Below are positions 47,035-57,905 of a stretch of 64,000 bases of DNA, piece by piece (the stretch's first letter is position 1; every line of letters starts with the position of its first letter). The notes beneath the pieces are model-generated. The model was not told the origin of the DNA and made no database searches. It saw only the letters and a program-made list of their open reading frames with translations. The position numbers and the translations under genes were made by a program. Origin of the DNA: Ligula intestinalis (lineage: Eukaryota > Platyhelminthes > Cestoda > Diphyllobothriidea > Diphyllobothriidae); the NCBI GenBank assembly GCA_036362985.1, contig JAYGXS010000005.1:53732092-53796091 (forward strand). The letters are read 5' to 3'.

Positions 47035-47465
47035 CTCCACATTTCCAGGTTTGTTGACAGCCATTCGAGCTCGATCCGAGCTCGATTTGAGCATGATTAG
47101 GCTTAGGGTAACGGTTAGGGGTTAGAATTAAGGTTATGGTTAGGGTCAAAGGTTAGAGTTAGGGTAAAGGTTAGGTGTTAGGGTAAGGGTAAGGTTTAGG
47201 GTTAGGGTAAAGGTGAGTGTTAGCGGCTAAGGTTAGGGTTAGGATAAGGTTTGGGGTTAGGGTAAGGATTGGTGTAAGGTTCAGTGTGGGATGGTGATTT
47301 CTTATGTAAAAAGCTCGAAGTTTCTGTTTAAAATTACAAAAAGTCTAAAAAAATCAATTATTACTGGGTTTTTGGGCGAAGGAAAGTTTTCGGAATAAAA
47401 CTCCACCTTTCCAAGTTTGGCGAAAGCGATTTGTGCTCAGTTCGAGGTTAATTCGAGCTTGATTT
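47035..47465. repeat. Direct flanks around the TTAGGG-like array
   Basis: AAAACTCCACATTTCCAGGT...ATTCGAGCTCGAT at about 47032-47090 resembles AAAACTCCACCTTTCCAAGT...AATTCGAGCTTGAT at about 47397-47463. They form imperfect repeats of about 65 bp around the array. Confidence 0.6.
47096..47282 (+). repeat. Degenerate interstitial telomeric (TTAGGG)n array
   Basis: Many TTAGGG and near-variants (GGTTAGGGTT, TTAGGGTAAAGG, GGGGTTAGGG) run for about 190 bp. TTAGGG is the canonical flatworm and metazoan telomere unit. The heavy interruption suggests an old interstitial array and not a chromosome end. Confidence 0.85.
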
Positions 47466-47689
47466 GTTTTTTTCCGCCTTTTTTCGATTAACGCGCCCAA
47501 CGCCAACGGCCCATAGCCACCGTATTAAATTATTGTAACAAAATTGTACGACTTTTTTTTCTTATTTTCTCAAAATAATTTTTGGTGAATCTGTTTTACC
47601 AACACAAAAAACCCTTCTCACGGTTACCGTATGAAAACAACCTACGGCTTGTTGCATCCAAGTTCACTACCAAGGAAACTCCTGCCGAA

Positions 47690-47810
47690 AAGTGAGACTG
47701 GAAAGGCCATTTCTGGTTCACTAGCCATCATCAGCCAGTCACATCCAACCCCAGGTAATGCAATCGTAGTTTCCCTTGTCTTTGTCAGGGATGCTGTCCG
47801 CCTATACTAG
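47690..47810. mobile_element. SINE-like tails joined head-less (mirrored element remnant)
   Basis: The left tail (GGCCATTTCTGGTTCACTAG, CATCATCAGCCAGTCA) is followed after about 15 bp by the inverse of a tail end (CCCTTGTCTTTGTCAGGGAT, CCGCCTATA). The tRNA-like core of the family is missing. Confidence 0.55.
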
Positions 47811-48009
47811 TCGAGGCTACAGCTGCTATCAGGGCCCGAAAATTGAGGTCCATGGCAAAGGCGCAGTGGGACAAGTGCGTTTCGTTAGCGGTCGGCAAAC
47901 TTTCGTCAACGAGGGTCGATGCAAAAAATGTTATCCATAGAATCACGTATCCCGAGCTATACTCACACGTTTTCATCGATCAACATCTTGTGACTGTGCA
48001 TGCCGGTCT

Positions 48010-49020
48010 TTAAAGGTAATTGAAAAGAAGACGACTCGATCGCTGGGACAATATGTTTATTCGCCTGACGTTTCGATATCCATCGCGGATTCGTCATTCG
48101 CGCCATAATCAGAGAGCAAAAGCAGATAGGGAAGTACATGCAGAGGAGTTTTCAGTAGTTATAGGATACAGTCATTACTGCAAACATGCAACTACGATTA
48201 ACGATAATTGCCTTCTCCTGTGTCGATAGTTTTTGGAACAGCATGTGAGCTCTGACCTGCTGGACTCTAATCACGGACGGTGGACTCGGGCGTGATGATT
48301 GCTCGGCCATCTGGTCCTGCGGTGTTGGCATAGGATGATGTGGTGGCGTCTCTGTTCCTCTAGCTGCGAGTTGCTTTGGCCAAATTGAGTCTCGGCACCG
48401 GATATGGATTATGCAAATCGTTGCACTTGTTTACGAATCGGGGTTTCGTTAACATGACTCAAGTAGTTCTCGGCTCACCCGATTGTCACCTCTTACGACA
48501 ATGTTGGCTTCATCAAATTTGAATGTATGGCCGGGTCTCATTGAATAAGCCGCAACCTGAGAATTTGCATCATTTTGCCGCACTGCTGCCGCGTGTTTGG
48601 CAATTTGCGTATTGAGAAGTCTGCCAGTTTCTCCAACATAATTGCTTTGCCTGCACCTGCACCAGATCCTGTAGACGACTCCCGATGCTATTTGAGGTGG
48701 CAGTGGGTCTTTCGGCTTCATTATCTGACGCCTTATGTTTGCTTCCGGCCTGTGTGCGACTCCCACTCCAAGTGGTGCGAGAAGGCGCCGACAGCCTCCG
48801 AGACGTTTTTGAGGCTGTTTTTTATAGCCGAGCAATCATCATGCCCGAGTCCACCGCCCGTGATGAAAGTTCTACAGGTCAGAGCCTGCGTGCCGTCTAA
48901 CAAACTATCCACGCGCTATTGCTATTGCTCTCTGACTAGGTCTCTGATGACGAATCCGCGACGGATATCGAAACGTCAGGCGAATGAACGTATTGTCCCA
49001 GCGACCGATTCGTCTTCTAA
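48010..49020 (-). mobile_element. PLE derivative with mirrored hammerhead-bearing ends
   Basis: The left end (48027-48105) and right end (48940-49015) are inverted (CGATCGCTGGGACAATATGT / acgtattgtcccagcgaccg). The minus frame (48449-48835) encodes GVVYRIWCRCRQSNYVGETG, LLNTQIAKHA, RPGHTFKFDEANI and RVSRELLESC, an open GIY-YIG endonuclease. Reverse transcriptase is absent. It lies about 0.9 kb upstream of the phosphodiesterase GAF exon, presumably in an intron. Confidence 0.85.
48940..48985 (+). ncRNA. Hammerhead-ribozyme-like motif, intact core
   Basis: CTGATGA (48944-48950), a helix-II hairpin (ATCCG/CGGAT), GAAAC (48970-48974) and GTC (48975-48977). GTCT before and AGGC after can pair as helix I. 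Its left-end mirror (48063-48103) has lost the CTGA. Confidence 0.7.
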
Positions 49021-49590
49021 ATTTTAGTTCTAGTTTATCGTTTATGTATGTTTGTGGTAAATTTAATTTTTTGTTAAGCTTTAGTTTTTTATGTATTATT
49101 TAGTTTTTTAGCGTAAGACTCCACTTCAGTTCATTGGTTTATCTTATTTTAGTTTCCCTTCATTTAGTCAGTTTATTTGGATTTAAGTTTATTTTCTACT
49201 TCAGTTTTAGATTTATCAGAAACATGCTCTTGCTTTTGCAGTAAAAGTCTTTATTAGTTTACTTAACCTTGGATTAATTAACGAAATTATATTGAAGTTC
49301 AGTTTTTAGTTTAATTTTTACTTCATTTCTGTCTTTTGTTAGTCTAAGGTTAGTTGACTTTAGTTTTAGTTAATCTTTATCTTCATTAGTAAAATTGTGT
49401 GTTTTTTTTAATTCAATTACTTGAAGCCCAAAAATTCGCAGTTATTTGCGTTGTTCGGCAAACTTGAGCAGTGTTCGATAGTTGCTAAGTTCTTAATTTC
49501 ATTCGTGGCGCTCTTTCGTGTTGTCGTAAATTAGATTACTTCAATAATTATCCCCATTTTAGCACTTTTATGCACTTAACGTTTTTATTT
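49021..49590. repeat. TTTAGTTT-rich degenerate repeat
   Basis: Repeated words of TTAGTTT, TTTTAGTT and ACTTCAGTTT type dominate 49030-49420. The same texture occurs at 57030-57440, and as its complement (AAACTAAA) at 51340-51540 and 53730-53900. Origin unclear, possibly tails of the repeat at 46225. Confidence 0.6.
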
Positions 49591-49936
49591 AAATTTTTAT
49601 TTCCCTCGAATTTCTAAAGTATATAATCTTTGTTACACACGAATGGTGTTCTGGCGTGCTGTTTTGGGATCGAAATTAAGCTTCTACGCTGCTTTTTAAC
49701 GAAATAATAAGGCCTGTCTACACAAAAGAACGCTTAAGCACAAAATAATTTCCCAGGGTTTGTTGCACCTAAGTTGCTGATTGTAATTTGGTTCATGACG
49801 CCTCTCGAGTGTGTTCATGTTCTGCTGAGGCCAAACGTACATCTGCGAGCAAAACCTAACACCCCCAATTTTTAATTCTGTTACACAGCGCTTATATTCG
49901 TTTTCTTCCTGCCTTTTCCCAAACTCACACAAACAG

Positions 49937-50418
49937 GCTGAACCGGAAGATCCAGCCTGGCGAACGCAGGCCATTCTCTGCATGCCTATCAAGCACTCTG
50001 ACGGCCGTGTGCTGGGTGTCTGCCAGCTAGTCAATAAGTCGAGCCAGTTGACTATGGCGGATGCACCCTTTGGCGGTGGTGGTGGAACTGACCGAAACGC
50101 CGTCTTCAGCAGCAGCGCTGGCACCAGCACAGAGACCGAAGGTGGCGGCAGTGGTGCTGCTGGTGAGACCTGGACGGGTACTTTCTCGCGCTCGGACGAA
50201 TCCCTCTTCGAGGCGTTTGCCCTCTTTGCGGGCCTCGGCATCGCCAACACCCAGATGTACGAACAGGTGATGCGCGCTGAGGCCAAACAGCGAATTGCCT
50301 TCGATGTGCTCTCCTATCATGCCACCGCAACCCCGGTAGAGGCCACAGCTCTAGCCAAGGAGCTCATTCCCTCAGCTCGCTACTATCGTCTCTATTCCTT
50401 CAGCTTCACTGACTTCCA
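49937..50418 (+). CDS. Cyclic-nucleotide phosphodiesterase (PDE5/11 type), GAF-B and linker exon (internal)
   Basis: This is an internal exon of a GAF-containing class I cyclic-nucleotide phosphodiesterase, which hydrolyses cGMP and/or cAMP to the 5' monophosphate in the cytosol. It opens after a pyrimidine/CA-rich acceptor ending in AG at 49935-49936, in phase 0. Residues AILCMPIK and GRVLGVCQLVNK form the core of the second GAF domain. The stretch FEAFALFAGLGIANTQMYE ends that domain, and AKQRIAFDVLSYHATA is the linker helix seen in PDE5 and PDE11. A Gly/Ser/Thr-rich insertion of about 35 residues (codons from 50060 to about 50185) separates the GAF core from its last helix; human PDE5 and PDE11 have only a short loop there. 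The donor gtgagt follows at 50419, leaving two bases that join the next exon to make His. The long open frames on the opposite strand here are shadows. PDE5 and PDE11 cannot be told apart by eye. Confidence 0.93.
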
Positions 50419-50524
50419 GTGAGTTTGCTGTGTGTATGTGCCATGATGTTTGTGTTGCGATACCTAGCCTCAAGAAGCTGCCTACCGGGTCAAACGCACA
50501 CATACCGTGTGCAAACTGTGGTTG

Positions 50525-50642
50525 AATCCTAGTTTAGGTCCCAGATCAGCAGGCGGCAGGCCCTCCTTCGGCAATGCAGAAACAGATGATAGGAAGAGTG
50601 GCAAAAGTAGCTTGTGAAGCCCCAATCGCATACCTCTAGTCC
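50525..50642 (+). repeat. ACTAAA-rich dispersed repeat, 5' part (split by insertion)
   Basis: GAATCCTAGTTTAGGTCCCA and AATGCAGAAACAGATGATAG match the start of the repeat at 46225. The continuation resumes at 51190 after the MITE-like element. Confidence 0.55.
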
Positions 50643-51135
50643 CAGCATTTTGTATTGTAAAAATGGTGGTTGTAGAGTTTTGTGGGGTGGGGAAATAGGA
50701 TAGGCAGAAAACGAATTTTTTTAGAAGTAAGTGTAAAGTGAAAAAAAGTAGTCGATGTTGCTTCCTGCGGCAGCTGGGAGTAAGTTGTTCCGCATGTTAA
50801 TGGAAGGTGTGCGCGGCGCTTCGTGCCGTGGACTATTCTAATCTAACTTTAGAACGGTAAGTTAGACCACAGGTAAGTTGAAGTAGACAACCTCCTAAGC
50901 ACCATTTCCATTTTTTGGGAAATTCAAGAAACCTGCAACTCGATAATCGGGTTTTTACCGCAATAAGTTTAAAGATAATACAGCTAAGGAACATCTACAA
51001 GTTTAAGTCAACAACACTTCTAAATACAGTAAAATAAAAATTCATTTAGCATGTATTAAATTATATTCCACTGCGTGTCCTAATTCCCCGCCTATAAAAC
51101 CCGATAACCACCGTTTTCTCAGGAAAACATGCAGT
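50643..51135 (+). mobile_element. MITE-like element inserted in another repeat
   Basis: Terminal inverted repeats of about 65 bp: the start (AGTCCCAGCATTTTGTATTG, ATGGTGGTTGTAGAGTTTTG) mirrors the end (ACCCGATAACCACCGTTTTC). The internal sequence matches 5191-5634 and the inverse of 60575-61080 along its length. No coding capacity. Confidence 0.8.
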
Positions 51136-51189
51136 TTGTTGGGATTAATGAGTGGGGCTACATCAGCTTCTGTTGCCGAAAGAGTATAT

Positions 51190-51540
51190 GGACTGGGTAC
51201 TACAAAGCATAGGAAATATTAATAAATATCAAAGTCTGTAGAAACAGAAAAAGCAAGAATAATTATTCAAAGGCCCTTCTGTCTGTCAACAATCAAGCGT
51301 GCCATAATTAAAATGTGCACTTATGCAAATATTTGGAAATAACTAAAGTAAAAAGTACAAACTAAAACGAAAAGCAACTAACTAACAACGTAAACTAATG
51401 TAAGCCAAACTGAACTTACTTACAAATTAATCTACAACTACGATAAAATCATTAAACATTATAATGATATAAAAAAGTAAACCGGAAACTTAACCTGAAT
51501 ATAAGTAAGTTAAAAAAAAACAAGTAAAATAAACTAACGT
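51190..51540 (+). repeat. ACTAAA-rich dispersed repeat, 3' part
   Basis: AGAAACAGAAAAAGCAAGAA, TGTCTGTCAACAAT and CGTGCCATAATTAAAAT continue the repeat interrupted at 50643 and match 46350-46560. Confidence 0.55.
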
Positions 51541-51690
51541 AAAGTTTTTGCGCATGTAAATTGAAGGTGTGTGCAGCGCTTCCTGCCGCGAACTTTACCA
51601 ATCCAACCCCAAGACGGTAAGCTGGACCTCAGGTACTTTGAAGCAGACGATCTCCTAACCACCTCGTTTTCCAGGAATATTAACAAACCT
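51541..51690 (+). repeat. Partial MITE-like copy
   Basis: GCGCATGTAAATTGAAGGTG to TCCTAACCACCTC corresponds to the middle of the element at 50643-51135. Confidence 0.6.
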
Positions 51691-52589
51691 AATAAACTAT
51701 AAAGTAAAAGCAATTAAAAGATGTCCCAATTTGTCACACCCGAAAAAATGTAAGAACGTTAAAAGTATAAGTATATTTCTGTGTTTCTTTATTGCGCGCA
51801 AATGGTTGCGATAGAATAAGTTGATTCAAACAATTTCTGGGACCTTAACTAGGATTCCACACAATGGCTTTCCTAGTTTTCCCTTCGTCTTACCTTTTTG
51901 TAGATTCTATCTATTCCTTCCAACGCATTAAGTCAAGTTCTGGATACTGCCAAAAACAAAAGTGCATGCTCATTAGCCCTGCATGTGGGCACTTTCATGC
52001 AAAGGTTCGTCGTGGTTGCGCAAACTAAGGTTTTACAATGGCCTGGGGTGATTTATGAGCATTTATGTCCGCCCATTGGTCGCGACTAGTCTTTAATTCC
52101 ATCCTCGTCTAGTCTACCATTGAAACTTTTGAAGACGTCAACTTGGTGTCTAAGGATAAAAAAACACGGGATTGAAACCTCTTTAATCTCCTTATACATT
52201 AATTTCTAAACCGGAGTAGGTCAGTCCATTCAAACATCTACAGGCGCAGGCCCAAATTTGGTCCGAATATTTGGGATTGAGTACGCCAACTACTGGTGTA
52301 TCTACCAGAAAGTACGCAGAGAATGTTGGGGAACCCAGTAAGAAGCCGAAGGCTTGGCAGCTGTGCCAGTTAGCGGCATAAAAACGTGTCTGGACTTTTA
52401 GTCAGTACCTGTGCTTTGCCAGTATGGTAATTCATTACGCAGCTTATACTACTGACTGTCCGTTAGCCGCATGTGAATAGCACATGATTTTCTTGCAGTG
52501 CTTGATGGACTTTGGCCCACATATATTCATAGTAAAAATTCGGTCTCCGACTTTAGAATCTTAAATATATCGGGATCCGAAGATTGCGT
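51691..52589. other. No recognised gene
   Basis: Only a weak match to the ACTAAA-repeat start, inverted, at about 51820-51860, and the segment 52322-52395 shared with 18.76 kb. Confidence 0.5.
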
Positions 52590-53570
52590 ATACAGCATAA
52601 TTTATTGGAACTATACATTTCTTGAGTGCTCATCAGCTGCGTCCTCTCGCTGCATAAAGTGAGTATCGAATGAACGAGCACATCAATTGAATACATACAG
52701 AAGGGGTCATAAAATCAGGTCAGGAATGTAAATTGGTAATTGGCAAATTAGTCTACACAGGTCATTTTATTGACAAGTATAGAAAATCCCTACCGCAAAA
52801 GGTTAAAAAAACAGCCAGTTGCAGAAAAGCCCGTTTTCATATCCTTCTCATTTAAGGGTTACCACACCTTAAACACAGTCGAGAGACGCTTACCTAACAC
52901 CATTGAAAGGACCTACTTTGCTGCTGACCTCATATTTTGCAACTGGATAAAGACCCTACCAATTCCAATTGCGAAGGATACCTTGCCATTGTACGCCACT
53001 TTAAATTGGATTTATGAATTAACATGCATTTGCGCATGTAAGTACATAGGGCAAACACAACGGCAATTGACAGCCAGAGCTAAGGAGCATTTGCCGATTT
53101 GGTTATTAAAACAGGAGAATAGAACTACACGTTCTTCCATTACTGAAAACCTATTCGATACGGCCCTTCTGTAGACCCAAAAACATCCTTCCGAGTACTT
53201 GTTCAGGCGCTAACAACCCGTACCTTGCGCTACTTGGAGACAACCTGTATAGGACAGTCAAAACCCGACCTTTGTAAACAGTTTGAGTGCGTTGTGGACC
53301 TAGCTTTGCCCTGATAATATCCGACTCCCTGATTCACACCTCCCCCTGCCCGCATTTCTGCTTTAAAGTTTTTCTCTACCTAACTGTTCACAGTGTTTTC
53401 ACTTGCTTGCGTTACTAATTAGACTAATTAGTCCGATTCACTAATTGACCTTCCTGACCTTCTGTATGAATTTAATTTTTGTATTCTGCATCCATTCCCC
53501 ATTTTATGCAGCGAGGGAACACAGCTGATGAGCACTCGCCAACTGTATGGTTCCATTAAATTTCTGCTGC
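52590..53570 (+). mobile_element. Penelope-like element: linker and endonuclease with inverted ends
   Basis: The plus frame 52770-53174 reads KGYHTLNTVERRLPNTIERT, LPIPIAKDTLP, IYELTCICACKYIGQTQRQL and ARAKEHLPIWLLK: the region after the reverse transcriptase followed by the GIY-YIG core. The C-terminal part continues in another frame (RYLETT, LCKQFECV). The ends are inverted (GAGTGCTCATCAGCTGCGTC near 52625, CACAGCTGATGAGCACTCGC near 53518) and include CTGATGA, but GAAA is not evident in the right copy. Confidence 0.8.
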
Positions 53571-53904
53571 ATAGGCAATCTGCAGATTTGCACCTGGGAA
53601 AAGATGCTTCATATCCTGATCTACTCCAAGTCAGGTATTACCCTCTAAGAAACGTAACAAGCTACAATTTCAAAGGCGGAATATCTATCAGAAAGTCCCA
53701 GGGGAATTCTGGGGTAGCTCGTAATGAGCATTAAACTTAAATCCAACTAAACTAACCTAACAAAGGGAAAATAAAGTAAACCAATAAACTAAAATGGAGT
53801 CTCACACTAAAATTAAACTAAAAAACCTGATAATAAGTTTAAAACAAAACTAAAACTCAACAAAAAATGTAATTTACAATATACATAAATCAACGATAAA
53901 TTAT
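53571..53904. other. Unrecognised sequence ending in AAACTAAA-rich tract
   Basis: 53735-53900 is dominated by AACTAAA-type words, the complement of the tract at 49.03 kb. The frame before it has no motif. Confidence 0.5.
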
Positions 53905-54825
53905 AATAAAACTGAGAAGAATACGATTTTATCACTGGGCCAATATGTTTATTTGCCTCACGTTTAAACATCCTACGTGGATTCTTCATCAGAGACGTAG
54001 TCAGAGAGCATTAACAGATAGGGTAGCACATGCACAGGAGTTTGCAGTATTTATAGAATACAGTCATTAAAGCAAACATACAACGACAATTAATGTTAAT
54101 TGCCTCTTTGCGCGTGGATAGTTTATTGGTTGGCACGAGGGCTCTGACCTGTTGCAATTTCATCACGCGTGGTGGACTCGGGCGTGATGATCGCTCGGCC
54201 ATCTGGCCCTTCGGTGTTGGCGCAGGATGACGCGGTGGCCTGTCTGTTTCCCAAATGGTGACTTGCTTTGGCCAAATTGAGTCTCAGCACCAAATATAGA
54301 TTGGGCAAATCGTTGCACCTTTTTATGGATTGGGGGCCCGTGAAACATGAGTCAAATAGTTCTCGGCTCACCCAATTGTCACCTCTTGCGAGAATTTCGG
54401 CCTTATGAAATTTGAATGTGTGGCCGGGTCTCGTCGAATGAGCCGCAATTGAAGACTCATTTTGGCCGAAACAAGTCGCCACTTGTGGAGCGGTCAGGCC
54501 AACGCGTCATCCTACGCCAATACCGGAGGGCCACATGGCCGAGCAATCATCACGCCCGAGTCCATCACGCGTGATTAAAGTTCAACACGTCAGAGCCCGC
54601 ATGCCTGTTAACAAACTACCAACACGCAAGAAGGCCATTAACGTTAATTGTGACTGTATGTTTTCAGTAATGACTGTATCTTATAAATACTGCAAACTCA
54701 TGTGCATGTAGTAACCGTTTCTGCTACAGTTTTCTGCCAGTGTCTCTGATGATGAATCCGCGATAGATGTCAAAACGCCAAGTGAATAAACGTATTGTCC
54801 CACGGCTCGAGTCACTTCTTATCTC
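53905..54825 (-). mobile_element. PLE derivative with mirrored, decayed hammerhead ends
   Basis: Same organisation as 48010-49020: a left end with CTGATGA on the minus strand (about 53992-53986) but GAAA changed, and a right end with CTGATGATGAATCCGCG (54747-) and CAAAAC in place of GAAAC. The minus frame 54123-54482 reads SSIAAHSTRPGHTFKFHKAE and NWVSRELFDSCF. The GIY-YIG core is deleted. Confidence 0.75.
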
Positions 54826-56314
54826 AGTTACTTCCTTGGACTTGCATGCTCGTTTGTATTGGCAGTTATGTAAGTCAGAACTCGCACAGCAACCATCGCG
54901 CAACTAGCGCACAAACGGGCAGCTATGCTCGGTAGGAAGAATCGGTTGTCATCGATATGCACTAGAACCTGACTATATTTTAGAAATACTGTAAATTCAT
55001 GCCTGCGTGGACTACCCGTTTCTGCTATTGTCCTTGAGGGCTGATCCGCGACGCAATCCCAAACGTCTGGCGAATGCACTTCCTAGCGATCAAGTCTACT
55101 TATCATCAGAATTCTAGGCTCTGAGCTTCTTGAAAAGTTGGGCTGCATGTACTGGGTCGGAAGAGATGTGAACGGAAGTTAATTTAAAACCAGAGACCCT
55201 ATTCCAAAGAAGGGAACAGCCTGGTTACGGCTGTTTCGGTTTTTGAGGTTTGTTTTGCACAAAGCTAGCGCGCGCGCTTTCCTCTGGTTTCCTGTCTATC
55301 GTCAGCGGGACTGAACGCTGGAGTTTAATGGTTCTGCATTTAAATTTACGAGAGAAAGGACATTAAAATGTTTATCGTGTCCTTAATCACAGGATTAATG
55401 GCCGCGGCGAAAGGGTAGTGTTTTAATGAATAGGAGCAAAACAGGGATTTTTGATTAGGACCGCGCTTACAAACGCCTTACTTTCATTGCGTTCGTGCCA
55501 ATAAGGCCTGCCATACGTAAAATGTATTTGCTAGTTTTGGATCAGTAAAATCTTTTTGCATGACCCAGTGAATAGATGAAACGGGAAAGTCTGGCAAGCT
55601 GAAATCTAGTGATTCTAGGCTGGCTTGCGTACCGTTCTCTGGCTTTTGATTTGAGGACGAGCCTATTTAGCCTTTGAGGAAACAAAGAACGTATGAAATT
55701 TCGCAGAAATGTACTAAATGTGGTGGGGCACGATTAATGCTTCGATTTGTACGACTGACTTGGTCGATGGGTAGAGTGTAGGCCCGGAATCCGTTTGAAT
55801 TTTTAACTTGATAACGAGAAGCGAAAGAGGTCTGAACGCATGATTGGTATACCACCTAGTTACCCTTGGTATAATCTTAAAAAACGCTTAAGCTTATGCT
55901 TGATTCCAAATATTTAAGGCGACTCCGCGCAGAATAGGCTAAGTTTGGAGTAGTTGAGACCGTCGCACGCACAAGTGAAAAAACCACAATCCTTGAAATG
56001 CAAGGTCACAATGCCAAGGTCATAAAGTTGGCTGTGATTAGCCCGCTGATGTACAACTTCTGGACTCGCTGGGCATATCCCGGAGCTGTAGCACGTCTTC
56101 CAAACTATACTTACGATTAAATTAACGGTTGCCGATCGCTGACGAAAGTCATCTGCCCTGGATAAAGGCCCTGACAACAGCCGTAGCAGCTGGCAGTATA
56201 GTGCATATAGGGCCTCTGTTGAGGCCCAAGGCAGACCGAGAAAAATAAGTTCCGCTAGTAGTCAGGTGAACGTTCATCAATGAGTGTCAGTTTGCCCGAC
56301 CTAACCCGAAAAGA
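54826..56314. other. Mostly unrecognised; decayed PLE terminus at 55.03 kb
   Basis: CTGATCCGCGACGCAATCCC and AAACGTCTGGCGAATGCAC at about 55040-55080 are a mutated PLE terminus. The remainder to 56314 shows nothing I can name. Confidence 0.5.
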
Positions 56315-56317
56315 CAA

Positions 56318-56500
56318 CGAGCTTGTGGCTCAATTGTAAGGGTGTTAGATTCTGACCAAAAGGTCGCGAGTTCGAGGCTCGGGTGCGGCACTACCTGGGT
56401 TTGGGTATGACTGTCTGACGACGGATTAGAAGCCAGAACTAGCCATTCAAGTCTCTCTTGTCTTTGCCGCAGTACTATCTGCCTGAACTACATGCGGTTA
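56318..56500 (+). mobile_element. tRNA-related SINE-like element (first family)
   Basis: The tRNA-like head (56322-56390) has box A (TGGCTCAATTGT) and box B (GAGTTCGAGGCTC). The tail GGGTTTGGGTATGACTGTCT, AGCCAGAACTAGCCATTC and CTCTTGTCTTTGC follows, ending TATCTGCCTGAA. This is the clearest head-then-tail copy. Poor acceptor-stem pairing argues against a working tRNA gene. Confidence 0.75.
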
Positions 56501-57029
56501 TGTCGGACACTGTAATTTGCATGAAAGGGGTCGGACCACTGATGTGTTTGTAAAGGCCTTAACCGGTTCGGATCCATTGTTAGTGAGAGTTAAGAATTGA
56601 AAGCATAAATTATAACACATGCTTTTGAACCAGGTTCAACTGTCCTGGACATTAAAATGCGTTTTCTTATGATCAGCAGATTGAAAGCAAACTCGATGTT
56701 TGGTCATCGAGCATCTCTCCTGAACTTACGTATTACTTTAGACAAAAACATCCTCTTTGTGTGAATGCTGATTAATTTCGCTTGAGTCTGTTCACGAGAG
56801 ACAGGGATATTTGGTTATGTACGAACGAATATTAGCGTAATTTTGAGTCTTTATGCATTGGGTATTTCGATTTCACTGCCTCTGATTGTTATCATGCTCC
56901 TGTGGATCTTGAAGTATCCTTAATTTCAATACTTGCTGGAAATTTACCGAAGGTCCCCAAAATTGTTTTAATGATCGATTGTTTGGTAGCAAATAAACAC
57001 GCCATAAATAAAATTAGAGATAGTTAATT

Positions 57030-57440
57030 TTATTTGCTGCTTACTGTTGGTTTTATTCCAGTTTATTATTAAGTTTTATTAGTTTTAGACCTATTTTTAG
57101 TTTGGTTAGTTCAGTTTATTTTAGTTTACGTTTGTATATTTAGTTTACTGACGTTTTTTCAGTTTTAAATGTGTTAGTGACACGTGGTTGCTTTTTGCGT
57201 TAAAATATTTAGTAGTTTACTTTACACCAGTTTAGTTGGCGTGGTTTTCTTAAATCGTTTATAGTTTCGTTTGTTTTATGTTCAGTATTATAGTTTGTTA
57301 TAATTTCGATAAGATTTTAGTTTCGTTAGTTTAAATAACGTTAGTTTACCGTTCTTTTGTTAGTTGACCTTAGTTCTAATTAGTTAGTTCATAGTTTTGG
57401 TAGTTTTGCTTATTTTTTTTAAAATTTATGTAGTTTGAGT
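57030..57440. repeat. TTTAGTTT-rich degenerate repeat
   Basis: Dense TTAGTTTT, AGTTTATTTTAG and TTAGTTGACC words, like 49.03-49.42 kb. Confidence 0.6.
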
Positions 57441-57721
57441 TTGGTGTGAGTTAAGTTTGCTGTTTAGTTTGAGACGTACTACTGATATGTGGGCTTTATT
57501 TAATTTTTGACTCCACGTTACTTTAATCTGGGAAATTCATAGTTCCTTGCGTCGTTCTGATAATTTTATAAGTTCCCGATATGAGCGTAGTTGCACATGT
57601 ATTTATGACCCGCTATTTTGTTGTCAAACATTAGACTATTTAAAGAATTCTTATAAATTTTTCTACTTCTTTACGCTCCACATTTTCTTCCTCTGTAATG
57701 CCCACACTGTAAAATATTTTT

Positions 57722-57905
57722 AGGTATTACCGACAAAGGCACGGACGCTAGGATGGCTTTTTCTGGCTAATTAGCCGTTGTGAGCTAGCGATACCCAAAT
57801 CCAGTGTAGCCGATAGAATTACAGCCACATTCGAATTTCGAACCCGAGTCTCTCCGGTCAGAGGCAAACGCCCTAACCATTGAGCTACCGGGCCCGATAT
57901 CTTGT
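57722..57905 (-). mobile_element. tRNA-related SINE-like element (first family)
   Basis: The minus strand carries the best preserved head of the window: GGTAGCTCAATGGTTAGGGC (box A) and GGGTTCGAAATTCG (box B with two mismatches). The tail with AGCTCACAACGGCTAATTAG and CCAGAAAAAGCCATCC follows. It lies in the large phosphodiesterase intron, antisense to the gene. Confidence 0.8.

Noticed and set aside
49696..50286. 196-codon minus-strand open frame
   Set aside because: It is antisense to the phosphodiesterase GAF exon and shows no motif; the plus frame has clear homology and splice sites.
57820..57905. Possible genuine tRNA gene (minus strand)
   Set aside because: Box A and most of box B are good, but the T arm is mutated, no convincing acceptor stem closes, and a shared repeat tail follows, so it is a SINE-like head.
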